From assembly GCF_002332255.1 (NCBI RefSeq), contig NZ_NRGW01000001.1:1364001-1428000 (forward strand): 64,000 nucleotides of DNA, written 5' to 3'. The stretch comes from Halomonas sp. JB37 (GTDB lineage: Bacteria; Pseudomonadota; Gammaproteobacteria; Pseudomonadales; Halomonadaceae). This document shows positions 1 to 8,403 of this stretch, piece by piece. A program made the position numbers and the translations under genes. The notes under the pieces are model-generated. The model was not told the DNA's origin and did no database searches. It saw nothing but the letters and a program-made list of their open reading frames with translations. Positions within the stretch are counted from its first letter, which is position 1, and each line of letters starts with the position of its first letter.

Positions 1-1
1 G

Positions 2-247
2 CAGGTGGATGCTGCCCGCGCTTACTCCGATATGGCTATTTCACAAGCGCGGACTTGGCTTGATGTAAAAGACACTGACAGTTTCAAAAAAGCGCTCGAA
101 AGCCAGCAGAAAACAGCCAGTGATTTCATGGAGCGTGTTAAAGGTGACACTGAAAAAGTGACGTCCATCAGTCAAAGCTTTGCTGAAGATAGCAAAAAGC
201 AGGCTGAAGAAACCACCAAGAAAGCGGTAGAAACGGCTAAGCAGTAA
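2..247 (+). CDS. Phasin family protein, C-terminal part (5' end outside window)
   Basis: Phasins are small amphipathic proteins that coat polyhydroxyalkanoate granules. The frame is open to the window edge, so only about the last 81 residues are present. What is visible is a low-complexity, Lys/Glu/Ala/Thr-rich helical region without hydrophobic segments, with a KKAVETAK-type tail typical of Phasin_2-type proteins. The GTG at position 5 should not be taken as the start; the gene most likely begins upstream. A strong hairpin with a T-run follows, so transcription ends here. The family call rests on composition and the tail alone and is moderately sure. Confidence 0.6.
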   Translation, partial: QVDAARAYSDMAISQARTWLDVKDTDSFKKALESQQKTASDFMERVKGDTEKVTSISQSFAEDSKKQAEETTKKAVETAKQ

Positions 248-265
248 GTTAGCTGATCTGGCTCA

Positions 266-302
266 AAGCGCCGCTCCCTATGGGGTCGGCGCTTTTTTTT
301 TT
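266..302 (+). terminator. Rho-independent terminator after the phasin gene
   Basis: A seven-base GC-rich stem (AGCGCCG at 267-273 with CGGCGCT at 287-293) and a 13-base loop are followed by an uninterrupted run of about eleven T. It lies between the phasin gene and the convergent uraD gene, whose stop codon touches the T-run. Confidence 0.9.
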
Positions 303-840
303 ACGCTTTGCTGGCACGATCGATTAAGCGCAGGCAGGCAATACGGATAATGTGTTCAATGGCCGTTTGCCGTTCGGTTGCCGCAGCGTTGTTCAAGCGT
401 TCTTCAAAGGCGGCTAAAATTGCGCCACGATCTAACCCCTTAACGGCAATCACAAAAGGAAAACCAAATTTCTTTTTATAAGCCTCATTAAGAGATTCAA
501 ACTGAGCGAACTCATCGGCACTGCAATGATGTAGACCTGCTCCGGCCTGTTCGCTGGTGGAATCCTGCGTTAATTCGCCTGAGATAGCGGCTTTGCCAGC
601 CAAATCGGGGTGGGCACGAATGACATTGATTTGCTGCTCGCTGCTGGCCTGCTGCAGCATTAGGCCCATAAGCTGTGCCAGCCCATCAGGGGCGTCATGC
701 TCTTCATTTAGGCCGTGATGCCAGGCGGCTTCTGCGACCCAAGGCGAGTGCTCATACACGTCCCCATAGTGAAGCGTCAGCATTTCAAGGCTGCATCGGC
801 TAGGCGCTGGTGAAAGTACTAATGGGCGGTGGGTCGACAC
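301..840 (-). CDS. uraD: 2-oxo-4-hydroxy-4-carboxy-5-ureidoimidazoline (OHCU) decarboxylase
   Basis: It converts OHCU to (S)-allantoin, the last step of the urate-to-allantoin route, in the cytoplasm. The sequence has the family's hallmarks: VYEHSPWVAE near the N-terminus and the catalytic-histidine motif AHPDLAGKAA, then an acidic-aromatic stretch (DEFAQFESLN) and KKFGFPFVIAVKG. The frame is open up to 966, but I chose the GTG at 840. It has AGGAG seven bases upstream and gives 179 residues, the usual size; the ATG at 858 has no ribosome-binding site. The gene is divergent from uraH, which makes its substrate, with a TGTATACA operator between them. The assignment is firm; only the start is inferred. 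Confidence 0.93.
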   Translation of the reverse strand: MSTHRPLVLSPAPSRCSLEMLTLHYGDVYEHSPWVAEAAWHHGLNEEHDAPDGLAQLMGLMLQQASSEQQINVIRAHPDLAGKAAISGELTQDSTSEQAGAGLHHCSADEFAQFESLNEAYKKKFGFPFVIAVKGLDRGAILAAFEERLNNAAATERQTAIEHIIRIACLRLIDRASKA

Positions 841-890
841 TGAAATTCTCCTAGGCATGCAGTTTTTCAAAGCGTAAAGCGATAGACTTA

Positions 891-901
891 ATGTATACAA
901 T
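891..901. promoter_or_regulatory. TTGTATACAA-type operator between uraD and uraH
   Basis: The sequence ATGTATACAAT matches nine of ten positions of the TTGTATACAA palindrome found upstream of three other ureide-catabolism genes in this window. It sits midway in the divergent uraD/uraH promoter region and could control both. FCD-type GntR regulators often bind short palindromes of this kind, and such a gene lies 550 bases away, so that protein is the leading candidate by inference. Confidence 0.65.
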
Positions 902-1000
902 AAAGAACGGCAGCGGTACTCCTTGACCGATAGGCTCAACGGTACAACGGCATGGATGTCGATCAAGTATCGCCAATAACCTTATAAAATAGGAGCGGCT

Positions 1001-1354
1001 ATGGGGCGTTTAACTACCCACGTACTGGATACCGCCACGGGACAGCCCGGGCAGGGGATTACTATTGAGGTGTTTCGCTTGACCCGCAGTGAACGCCAGC
1101 ATCTAAGCACCGTCATCACTAACAGTGACGGGCGCTGTGATGCACCTCTTTTAGAGGGCGATGCGTTGACTGCAGCTGAATATGAGCTGGTTTTTCATGC
1201 CGGTGACTACCTGAGAGCCCAGGGCGTAGAGGCTAATGAGCCCCGCTTTTTAGATATGATTCCACTGCGCTTTGGTGTTGCTGATGTCAGCCAGCACTAT
1301 CATGTGCCGCTGCTGCTATCGCCCTATGGCTACTCAACTTACCGCGGTAGCTAA
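1001..1354 (+). CDS. uraH: 5-hydroxyisourate hydrolase (transthyretin-like)
   Basis: It hydrolyses 5-hydroxyisourate to OHCU, the substrate of UraD. At 117 residues it has the family length and shows all three signatures: the N-terminal LTTHVLDTATGQPGQG with its active-site His, an internal Arg in the strand around LRFGV, and the diagnostic C-terminal tetrapeptide YRGS. No signal peptide is seen, so it acts in the cytoplasm. The ATG has AGGAG upstream (AGGAGCGGCTATG). Together with uraD it implies a urate oxidase or hydroxylase elsewhere in the genome. Confidence 0.96.
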   Translation: MGRLTTHVLDTATGQPGQGITIEVFRLTRSERQHLSTVITNSDGRCDAPLLEGDALTAAEYELVFHAGDYLRAQGVEANEPRFLDMIPLRFGVADVSQHYHVPLLLSPYGYSTYRGS

Positions 1355-1446
1355 AATCTCCGATTAACTATTACGTGATAACCAACATGCGCGATGAAGA
1401 GCACGATATCATTGCGGCTTGGAAGGAATGATCAGAGAGGCTAGCT

Positions 1447-2175
1447 ATGAGTGATGCGCAGGCACCGGTAAAGCGGCGCGCTTCCGTTAATAAAAATAGC
1501 AAAGAGGGCGATGAGCGCCACGAAGTGATTTACCGGTCTATCAGCGATGCGATTGTGGAGCAACGTTTAAAGCCTGGTGCCCGGCTGCGTGAAGATGCGT
1601 TGTCGGAAGTATTTGGTATTAGCCGTACCGGGATTCGTAAAATCTTACAGCGCTTAGCGCTGGAGCAATTAGTCACACTCACGCCACGCCGCGGCGCTAG
1701 TGTTACCCGGCCAACCGCTGATGAAGCCAAAGACGTTTTCGATGCTCGTCAGTTAATCGAGTGCGGGTTAATGCCCGATGTGGCAAGACACATGAGCGAC
1801 AAAGAAGCCGCTGAGCTTCGCGAAATGGCCCGCCAAGAGCGCCAAGCGCTGCGCAGTGGCCAGCAAAGTGTGGCTATTCGTCTCTCGGCGGATTTTCACG
1901 TGCGCTTAGCGCAGCTTTCAAGCAACGCCACCCTGGCGGAGTTTGTTGAGCGCCTGTGCTCGCGCTCTTCGCTGATACTCGCCGTTTACGGTCATCGCGG
2001 CCACCTGGGCTGCGAATCCCACGACCACGATGACCTAATCGGGCATTTAGAATCAGGCAACGGAGAGCGCGCTAAAGCCTTTATGAGCCGCCACCTAAAA
2101 GCCATCGAAGCTTCGCTTTCCATGGTTGAAGAGCAAGAGAGCGCACCGGATTTGCAGCAGATATTTGGGGGTTAG
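1447..2175 (+). CDS. GntR-family (FCD subfamily) transcriptional regulator
   Basis: The protein has a disordered basic N-terminus, a winged-helix domain at about residues 25-90 (GARLREDALSEVFGISRTGIRKILQRL) and an all-helical FCD ligand domain from about 95 to 230. Candidate metal/ligand residues of the FCD fold are visible: Asp/His in SADFHVRL, the His cluster ESHDHDD, and SRHLKAIE. It lies between the uraH/uraD pair and the permease operon, so it probably senses a purine-degradation intermediate and represses the locus through the TTGTATACAA sites. AGAGG precedes the ATG by about eight bases. The family is certain; the regulon is inferred. Confidence 0.9.
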   Translation: MSDAQAPVKRRASVNKNSKEGDERHEVIYRSISDAIVEQRLKPGARLREDALSEVFGISRTGIRKILQRLALEQLVTLTPRRGASVTRPTADEAKDVFDARQLIECGLMPDVARHMSDKEAAELREMARQERQALRSGQQSVAIRLSADFHVRLAQLSSNATLAEFVERLCSRSSLILAVYGHRGHLGCESHDHDDLIGHLESGNGERAKAFMSRHLKAIEASLSMVEEQESAPDLQQIFGG

Positions 2176-2298
2176 GTTAGGTGCGCTTCATCAGTTAAAA
2201 ACATCCCAGCCGCAGTAATTAATGGCAACTCTCATAAAGCCGTCGGTGATTTCACGCAGACTCCAGATGATTAGAGCACCCTGACGCGTTATGTCCTA

Positions 2299-2334
2299 AA
2301 CAAACGCCACCGGCTCTGGCCGATGGCGTTTGTT
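2299..2334. terminator. Bidirectional terminator between the GntR gene and the permease operon
   Basis: A perfect 11-base inverted repeat (AACAAACGCCA at 2299-2309, TGGCGTTTGTT at 2324-2334) with a 14-base loop lies between two convergent genes. The A/T-rich ends of the arms give a short U-run in either direction. Confidence 0.75.
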
Positions 2335-2351
2335 CTAGCAGTTAAAATTTC

Positions 2352-3830
2352 TCAACTTACCGTATGCTCAGCAAACGCAGACGCTGCCTTAAATTGACGC
2401 ATTAAGCCGTAGTAGAATAGCCCGCCTAAGCCCGCGCCTATCAGCCAGCCGTATCCGCCTAGGCTTGATAGTGCGGGAGCTAGAACGGTAGAAAGAGAGA
2501 ACATCGCAGCGGCGCCAAAGGCGATAAGGGCGCGGATGTTCCAACCATTCACGTAATAGTAGGCGCCGCCCGGCGCTGATGAGAACAGCTCCTGCATATT
2601 CAAATGCTGGCGCTTGATCAGGTAGTAATCGACCACGATGATGCCGTAGAACGGCGCGACGATTGCACCGAGTGCGTTTACGAATCCGGGAATGCCTATT
2701 TGACTGATCACGGAGATCCAAAGCGCGCCGACAAAGAAAGCAATAATGGCGGTAATCAGGCCGCCTGTCTTAAAGCTGATTTTGCTGGGAAACAGGTTGG
2801 CCAGGTCATAGGCGGGCGGAATAAAGTTGGCCACTAAGTTAATGCCTACCGTAGCGGCGAAGAAGGTGAGGGCAGCGACAATCGTCAGCGGCAGCGAATC
2901 AACCCGCTCAACGATATCGGCGGGGTTGGTCAGTGCCTCGCCAAACAGCACCAGAGTGCCTGCCGTAATAATTAGCGCAATAAAAGAGAAGAAAGCCACG
3001 TTAAGCGGTAAGCCTAGCAGGTTGCCAAGCTTCATCTGGCGCTCGGTTTTCACAAATCGCGTGAAGTCGCCAAAGTTGATTACCACCGCTGCGAAATATG
3101 CCACCATGGTCCCGACAATGGCCATAAAGGCGGCAATCGAACTGCCACTGGCTTCACCATCGCCGCTAAAAATAGTGCCAATAGCAGGTAGTAATTCGCT
3201 GCCCGCCTGATACCAAACAACCGCCATTAACACCAGCATCACCACATAGACCAGTGGGCCTGCCAAGTTTAGAAAGTGTTTGATGCGCTCAATGCCCTGC
3301 CAGAAAATCGCGATTTGGAACAGCCAAACAATCACAAACGACACCCACGCCACGCCGGAAAGGCCGAGGAAAGTACTCCCGCTGCCCGCACCAATAAAGG
3401 CGGTAATAAGCAGCGTTACCGCGGTTGATGCGAAGTAGGTTTGTACGCCGTACCAGAAGATACCGACGATGGCACGTAGTATGGCGGGCAAATTCGCGCC
3501 GCGAACACCCATGCTGGCACGTACCATCACTGGAAACGGAATGCCGTATTTAACGCTGGGCTTACCGGTAAGGTTGACCAAAAACATCACGATCACGCCC
3601 GCCAGTATAATGGCAGCCATTACCGCCCAGCCGTTCAGGCCATAACTCAAAAATAACGAAGCGGCTAGGGTATAGCCAAATAGGCTTTGGATATCGTTCG
3701 ACCAGACGTTAAAGATCTCAAACGCGCCCCAGTTACGATCTTGAGGTTTAAGCGGCGCAAGGTCCTCGTTATACAGCGTCGGGTCGATGTGCCTAATGTC
3801 TAAATCACTCACGTCGTTGCTCTCTTTCAT
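2352..3830 (-). CDS. NCS1-family nucleobase/ureide:cation symporter
   Basis: An integral inner-membrane symporter of the NCS1 family, which carries uracil, allantoin, hydantoins or purines with H+ or Na+. At 492 residues it has the expected size with about 12 hydrophobic segments. Family features include the N-terminal NEDLAPLKPQDRNWGAFEIFNVW, the substrate-site GIPFPVMVRASMG, and DFTRFVK before the middle of the protein. The length and N-terminal motif resemble the allantoin/uracil (PuuI/Fur-like) branch more than cytosine permeases. It is second in a two-gene operon, 28 bases after another NCS1 gene. Uptake of allantoin or a related ureide is inferred from context. Confidence 0.85.
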   Translation of the reverse strand: MKESNDVSDLDIRHIDPTLYNEDLAPLKPQDRNWGAFEIFNVWSNDIQSLFGYTLAASLFLSYGLNGWAVMAAIILAGVIVMFLVNLTGKPSVKYGIPFPVMVRASMGVRGANLPAILRAIVGIFWYGVQTYFASTAVTLLITAFIGAGSGSTFLGLSGVAWVSFVIVWLFQIAIFWQGIERIKHFLNLAGPLVYVVMLVLMAVVWYQAGSELLPAIGTIFSGDGEASGSSIAAFMAIVGTMVAYFAAVVINFGDFTRFVKTERQMKLGNLLGLPLNVAFFSFIALIITAGTLVLFGEALTNPADIVERVDSLPLTIVAALTFFAATVGINLVANFIPPAYDLANLFPSKISFKTGGLITAIIAFFVGALWISVISQIGIPGFVNALGAIVAPFYGIIVVDYYLIKRQHLNMQELFSSAPGGAYYYVNGWNIRALIAFGAAAMFSLSTVLAPALSSLGGYGWLIGAGLGGLFYYGLMRQFKAASAFAEHTVS

Positions 3831-3858
3831 TTTATTGGCTCAAGGTTGGCGCGTGGGG

Positions 3859-5229
3859 TTACTGGCTAAAACGTTGGCAAGGTGCCCAGTACTTCATCAG
3901 CAGGTAATAGCTAATGCCTGCAGGGATAAGGCTGGCGTACCAGGAGATCGCCGAGAAAGAAAGCGCCGCCACAATGCCAATCGCCGTGGCAATCAGTGCC
4001 GCCGCGTTAACGCCTTTATAAGGCCCCTCCGGGTCATACAGCTTGCTGATATCTAGAGTGCGACGGCGAATGATGTAGTAGTCGACGACGAGGATGGCAA
4101 AGATGGGGCCGAGGAATGCTGAATAGGTCTGCACAAACATCTGTAGGCCCGCTGCAGAGCCTGGCTGGACAAGCTTCCAGGGGAACGTGGCAAACGCCAA
4201 TAGCCCAACGATGACCGTGGCGATTGGAAACTTGATCTTAAAGACATCCATCAATACGTAGGTGGGCGGCACTACGTTATTGAGTACGTTAGTAGTGACC
4301 TGCGCGAAGGCAATAAATAGTAGGGTGGTCATCAACAGCGGCGTGTTGTCGACGGCGTTAGCAAATACTTGGATAGGGTCTGCGGTGCCGGTGGCTTGCG
4401 AAACCATGTAGCCAATCAAACCCATAAACAGCGTGCAGGGCAGAATTGACATGGCATAAATGGTCGTCAGCAGGCTTTGGGCCGTGCCTTTTTTATGCTC
4501 ACGTGAGTAGTCGCTAACGTTGAGCATCATGGTGCTGTATATGCCAAGAAATAGCATGGTCGCGCCCCAAAAGGGCATGCCCCATGAGCCTTCCATGGTT
4601 AGCAGGCTGGCTGAAAGCTCATCGCCATAGCGCTGCACCGTGGCGTAAAACATGTACATCAGTGAGGCTAGGATAAAAACGCTGCCGATGTTTTCTAGCC
4701 ATTTGATGCCCTGGAATCCCATGACCGATAGGCCGATTTGCAAAAACTGGAAGGTAATAAAGTAGAAGATAAGATTGTCAAAACCGAACAGCGTAGCCGA
4801 CACCATATTCAGTGCCCCTGCGCCAATCCAGCTTTGAAAGCCGTACCACACTACCGCAGGCACCGCGCGAACTAATCCGGGTAAACGCGTGCCGGTAAAG
4901 CCGAACGCACTACGTGCTTGAACCATGAACGGTATGCCGTACTTGTAGCCTGCGGCCCCGTTAATGGCCAGAGCAATGCCGATCACAAAGCAGCCAATGG
5001 CAATGGCCAGCGTAGCTTGCAACAGGTTTAAGGTGCCGACCACACTTGAGCCCATGGCAAAGGTGCCAATGGAAACGCAGCCGCCGAACCACGCCAGAAA
5101 GTAGGAGCTACGCCCCATTATTCGGGTGTCTTGAGGGGTCAGGCTTTCAGCCCCCATGCTTTTTGTTCCCACTGCGTCGTTCGCAGTAGATTGATTTTTT
5201 GACGCAAGAGCCGAAGTTGAAGCGCTCAT
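3859..5229 (-). CDS. NCS1-family purine/cytosine permease-like protein
   Basis: A second NCS1 symporter, from a different branch than its operon partner. It has 456 residues, about 12 membrane segments, a 35-residue hydrophilic Ser/Ala-rich N-terminus, and the signatures RSSYFLAWFGGCVSIGTF, YGIPFMVQARSAFG and VVDYYIIRRR. It resembles the CodB/PurP-like and hydroxymethylpyrimidine permease groups. AGGA lies eight bases before the ATG. It is first in the operon, and a degenerate TTGTATAATG element about 100 bases upstream may link it to the regulon. A purine or ureide substrate is likely; the specific one cannot be read from the sequence. Confidence 0.85.
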   Translation of the reverse strand: MSASTSALASKNQSTANDAVGTKSMGAESLTPQDTRIMGRSSYFLAWFGGCVSIGTFAMGSSVVGTLNLLQATLAIAIGCFVIGIALAINGAAGYKYGIPFMVQARSAFGFTGTRLPGLVRAVPAVVWYGFQSWIGAGALNMVSATLFGFDNLIFYFITFQFLQIGLSVMGFQGIKWLENIGSVFILASLMYMFYATVQRYGDELSASLLTMEGSWGMPFWGATMLFLGIYSTMMLNVSDYSREHKKGTAQSLLTTIYAMSILPCTLFMGLIGYMVSQATGTADPIQVFANAVDNTPLLMTTLLFIAFAQVTTNVLNNVVPPTYVLMDVFKIKFPIATVIVGLLAFATFPWKLVQPGSAAGLQMFVQTYSAFLGPIFAILVVDYYIIRRRTLDISKLYDPEGPYKGVNAAALIATAIGIVAALSFSAISWYASLIPAGISYYLLMKYWAPCQRFSQ

Positions 5230-5330
5230 GATGTCGTCCTCGCAAGATTATCGGTTTTATTGGTAGCTTGAGTATTTTCATACCCAAGCAACGCTTGCGG
5301 CGTGGCGTGCTAATGGACGTGTTGCTTATT

Positions 5331-5340
5331 TTGTATAATG
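5331..5340. promoter_or_regulatory. Degenerate TTGTATACAA element upstream of the permease operon
   Basis: TTGTATAATG matches seven of ten positions of the recurring palindrome (left half perfect). It lies about 100 bases upstream of the first permease gene in a very AT-rich stretch. It could equally be a -10-like element, so the call is tentative. Confidence 0.35.
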
Positions 5341-5420
5341 TTAATTATTATTAGTAGTGTTGCGAGCGTTGTCAGTTAGTGATGTCTGTCAGTTAAAGCG
5401 CTGTTCGCCATATCGTAAGA

Positions 5421-6176
5421 CTATGAGTCAAGGGGCAGTGAAAGATCAGAAAGCGCCGCAAACTTACCCGTGAATGCTTTTGGTCGTGGGTAGGCAAGGT
5501 CGCCATGCTTACTGGTGTGCAGACCTAAACTAACCAGTGATTCAGCCAGTTTCAGCGCTGCGCTGACGCCTTCAATCACCGGCAGACCTACTTCGTGACT
5601 AATCTGTTGGGTCAAATTAGCCATACCGCCACAGCCTAAAACGATGGCGCCGATATCATCTTCATCCCGCGCACGGCAGCACTCTTCGACGATGCGGGCA
5701 AATGCAGCCTCAGGATGATGCTCAAGGTCTAAAACCGGAATTTCAGCTGCGCGAATGCGCCGACAGTGGTGGCTAAAACCATACTGCTGAAGCAAGTGCT
5801 CGGCGATAATGCCGGTACGCCCCAGCGTGGTGACAATCGAAAAGCGAGTGCTGATCAGCGTGGCAAGATGAAAGGCCGCTTCGGCAATACCGATGACCGG
5901 CGCACGGGTCAGCTCCCTTGCGGCAAGTAGGCCCGGATCGCCAAAACAGGCCACCACGTAGGCATCAATACCGACTTCGCGCTCGCCTTTAAGAACCTCT
6001 TCCGCCACGCCGACAGCACTAATAACTTCGTCAAAGTGGCTTTCAATTGAAACGGGCCCCGCGTCCGGCTGCGAGGCGCTAACTTGAGTGCCTGCGCCTG
6101 CCTGCTGCAGCGCTGCATGATAAATAGCAGCGGTCATGGAGGCCGTGGTGTTGGGATTGATAATTCGTATATGCAT
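5421..6176 (-). CDS. hpxA: Aspartate/glutamate racemase-superfamily protein, allantoin/hydantoin racemase-like
   Basis: Racemases of this group interconvert the enantiomers of allantoin or hydantoins by a two-cysteine mechanism. Visible features are the N-terminal IRIINPNTTASMT, the first catalytic Cys in VVACFGDPGL and the second in AIVLGCGGM, and the closing GLPVIEGV. I chose the ATG at 6176 (251 residues) because it places the family N-terminus MHIRIINPNTT correctly; the frame runs on to 6221 but those residues are not family-like and would overlap the operator. The neighbouring allantoinase is usually specific for one allantoin isomer, which fits an allantoin racemase (HpxA) role. A hydantoin substrate cannot be excluded. 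Confidence 0.82.
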   Translation of the reverse strand: MHIRIINPNTTASMTAAIYHAALQQAGAGTQVSASQPDAGPVSIESHFDEVISAVGVAEEVLKGEREVGIDAYVVACFGDPGLLAARELTRAPVIGIAEAAFHLATLISTRFSIVTTLGRTGIIAEHLLQQYGFSHHCRRIRAAEIPVLDLEHHPEAAFARIVEECCRARDEDDIGAIVLGCGGMANLTQQISHEVGLPVIEGVSAALKLAESLVSLGLHTSKHGDLAYPRPKAFTGKFAALSDLSLPLDS

Positions 6177-6211
6177 GATAAGTAATCCGCACGTGAACAA
6201 TATTTCTTTTG

Positions 6212-6221
6212 TTGTATACAA
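6212..6221. promoter_or_regulatory. Perfect TTGTATACAA operator upstream of the racemase gene
   Basis: An exact ten-base palindrome identical to those upstream of puuE and allE. It is set in T-rich and A-rich flanks and lies 36 bases upstream of the chosen racemase start. Confidence 0.75.
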
Positions 6222-6406
6222 AAATAGGGCGATTCTAAGCGTAGCGCAAGTAACTAAATTGAGCTGGCCTTAAAAAAGGCAATCATGGTCAGCGGCTAGT
6301 TGGCTATGAATGCGACTGTTAGATTCATTGTTAGCGTGAAAAAGGCCCGTGAACTCCAGTGTACTAACCTGTGGGCGCGTTGCGGTTGACCGTTAATGTC
6401 GCTATT

Positions 6407-6416
6407 TTGTATACAA
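6407..6416. promoter_or_regulatory. Perfect TTGTATACAA operator upstream of puuE
   Basis: An exact copy of the ten-base palindrome 85 bases upstream of the puuE start codon, flanked by an AT-rich stretch on the left. Position and identity to the other copies support a shared regulator. Confidence 0.75.
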
Positions 6417-6500
6417 GCAGTTTGCGGGTTCTCTAGGTGCGCGCTATACAGGCTATGTTGCACTAAACGATAGCCAAGCATTGGAATCAAGGAGCTATGC

Positions 6501-7436
6501 ATGTCGTCATCACCTTCGAACCTCTACGCTCGTGACCTAATTGGTTACGGACGAAATCCGCCCCACGCTAACTGGCCTGGAAAGGCGAAGATTGCCGTCC
6601 AATTCGTGCTCAACTACGAAGAGGGCGGCGAAAATTCCGTACTGCATGGTGATTCAGGCTCAGAGCAGTTTTTATCTGAGATTATCGGCGCGCCAGCCTA
6701 TCCTGATCGTCACCTGAGCATGGAGTCGATTTACGAATATGGTTCGCGGGCCGGGGTGTGGCGCATTCTGCGCGAATTTGAAAAACGTGATTTACCGCTC
6801 ACAATATTTGGCGTGGCGATGGCGCTGGAGCGTAATCCTGACGTCGCTCAGGCGTTTAAAGAGCTAGGCCACGAAATTGCCTGCCATGGCTATCGCTGGA
6901 TTCACTATCAAGAAGTCTCGGAGCACGTTGAGCGGGCGCATCTTCAGCAGGCCATGGAGATTTTTCAGCGGCTTTATGGTGAGAAGCCGCAAGGCTGGTA
7001 CACCGGCCGCGATAGCCCTAATACGCGCAAGTTAGTGCTGGACGAGGGCGGCTTCCTTTACGATAGCGACTATTACGGCGATGATTTACCCTTCTGGACT
7101 CGTGTCACCGATAGCCAGGGCAGTGATCATAATCATTTAATTGTGCCTTACACGCTCGACACTAATGATATGCGCTTTGCCGCCCCGCAGGGGTTCAATA
7201 CCGCAGATCACTTCTTTACTTATCTACGTGATGCCTTTGATGTGCTTTACGCAGAAGGGGAAGAGGCGCCGAAAATGCTCTCTATTGGAATGCACTGTCG
7301 TTTACTTGGGCGGCCTGGGCGTTTTCGAGCATTGCAGCGCTTTTTAGATTATATCGAAAGCCATGACCGCGTTTGGGTTGCGCGGCGAGTTGATATCGCC
7401 CGCCATTGGGCCGAGCATCATCCCGCATCAACGTGA
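6501..7436 (+). CDS. puuE: Allantoinase PuuE (polysaccharide-deacetylase fold)
   Basis: It hydrolyses allantoin to allantoate. This is the cofactor-independent type belonging to the polysaccharide deacetylase superfamily, not the zinc amidohydrolase AllB. The 311 residues match the family length. Diagnostic stretches are DLIGYGRNPPHANWPG, FVLNYEEGGE, CHGYRWIHYQ, GWYTGRDSPNTR and SIGMHCRLLGRPGR. There is no signal peptide, so it is cytoplasmic. AAGGAG stands six bases before the ATG. It is followed after 25 bases by an RpiR-type regulator, likely in the same transcript. A perfect operator precedes it. The identification is secure. Confidence 0.95.
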   Translation: MSSSPSNLYARDLIGYGRNPPHANWPGKAKIAVQFVLNYEEGGENSVLHGDSGSEQFLSEIIGAPAYPDRHLSMESIYEYGSRAGVWRILREFEKRDLPLTIFGVAMALERNPDVAQAFKELGHEIACHGYRWIHYQEVSEHVERAHLQQAMEIFQRLYGEKPQGWYTGRDSPNTRKLVLDEGGFLYDSDYYGDDLPFWTRVTDSQGSDHNHLIVPYTLDTNDMRFAAPQGFNTADHFFTYLRDAFDVLYAEGEEAPKMLSIGMHCRLLGRPGRFRALQRFLDYIESHDRVWVARRVDIARHWAEHHPAST

Positions 7437-7461
7437 CATTAAACTAGTTTATTAGGATGTT

Positions 7462-8325
7462 ATGACGCCGCATATCGGACAGCGTATTACCGCTCAGTTT
7501 GACGAGTTAAGTGCCCAGGAGCAGCGCGTCGCGAGCTTCATTCTCGACCACTTTGATGATCTGGCGGTGTATAGCGCGGCCGATTTGGCGCGCTTAACCG
7601 GGGTATCTAAATCCACGGTCAGCCGTCTGTTCAAACGGCTGGGGTTTGAGAGCTATCGTACCGTTAAAGACCATGCCCGCCAGCTGCGCAACTTAGGCGT
7701 GCCGCTAGTGATCGACGCAAATGCCATGCAGGAAGAGGCCGGCGCGCCGTTCCAGCGTCATTTGCAGCGCGAGCAGGAAAATCTGCAGCGCTGCTTGAAC
7801 GGGATAGCGTCGGAACAGTTTGCTGCGCTGGTAGAGCATCTGGATAGCGCACGCCATGTGGTTGTGATCGGGTTTCGTAACAGCTACCCGTTAGCACTAC
7901 ATTTTCGTCAGCAGTTGATTCAAGCGCGCACCCAGGTGCGGGTGGTTCCACATCCTAACCAGTCGTTAGCGGAAGAAATTGTCGATCTCTCCGAGCAGGA
8001 TGTTGTGGTGCTGTTTGGATTTCGCCGCCGCCCCGCGGCGTTTGCTGCGCTGGTGGATGCGCTTGAGCGCTCGCCGGCCAAGGTCGCATTAATTGCTGAT
8101 CCAACCGCGGTGAATTTCGCCGCTCAAGTCACCTGGTTTATGGAAACGCCGCTTGAAAGCCTCTCGGCATTTGATAGTTACGCCGCAGCCAATAGCCTGA
8201 TTTGTTTGCTGGCGAACGGCGTTTTACACCGTCGCCTGGCAGAGGGACGAGAGCGGATCAGCGCGATCAGCGATATGTACGTTGAGCTCAGTGAACTTGA
8301 AACACCGATCATGAGTATCGATTAG
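7462..8325 (+). CDS. MurR/RpiR-family transcriptional regulator
   Basis: The protein has an N-terminal RpiR helix-turn-helix domain (residues about 1-77, with DLARLTGVSKSTVSRLFKRLGF as the recognition region) and a C-terminal SIS phosphosugar-binding fold from about 125 (HVVVIGFRNSYPLALHFRQQL). Its 287 residues are typical. Such proteins usually respond to phosphorylated sugars, but RpiR-type regulators are also found in purine-degradation loci, such as HpxU-like proteins. It probably shares a transcript with puuE (25-base gap). Whether it or the GntR protein reads the TTGTATACAA sites is unresolved. Confidence 0.88.
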   Translation: MTPHIGQRITAQFDELSAQEQRVASFILDHFDDLAVYSAADLARLTGVSKSTVSRLFKRLGFESYRTVKDHARQLRNLGVPLVIDANAMQEEAGAPFQRHLQREQENLQRCLNGIASEQFAALVEHLDSARHVVVIGFRNSYPLALHFRQQLIQARTQVRVVPHPNQSLAEEIVDLSEQDVVVLFGFRRRPAAFAALVDALERSPAKVALIADPTAVNFAAQVTWFMETPLESLSAFDSYAAANSLICLLANGVLHRRLAEGRERISAISDMYVELSELETPIMSID

Positions 8326-8355
8326 CACATACGTTAGAAATCGTTGGCGTTTCAA

Positions 8356-8393
8356 CGTGAGGCGAAGATGTCCGCTAGCGCCCTAGCCTCACG
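8356..8393. terminator. Possible convergent terminator hairpin
   Basis: CGTGAGGC (8356-8363) pairs with GCCTCACG (8386-8393) across a 22-base loop, between the convergent RpiR and phytase-like genes. There is no T-run on either side, so this is a weak call. Confidence 0.3.
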
Positions 8394-8403
8394 CTGATTC
8401 TTG

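Larger units (their letters stand above)
6177..6500. promoter_or_regulatory. Divergent racemase/puuE promoter region with two operators
   Basis: This 324-base divergent region contains no credible gene. It holds two perfect TTGTATACAA palindromes 195 bases apart, one 36 bases upstream of the racemase start and one 85 bases upstream of puuE, so each gene probably has its own promoter and operator. The rest is AT-rich without other clear structure. Confidence 0.6.

Noticed and set aside
2604..3210. Plus-strand frames of 77 and 127 codons inside the permease region
   Set aside because: They are opposite-strand shadows of the NCS1 permease without domain content or ribosome-binding sites.
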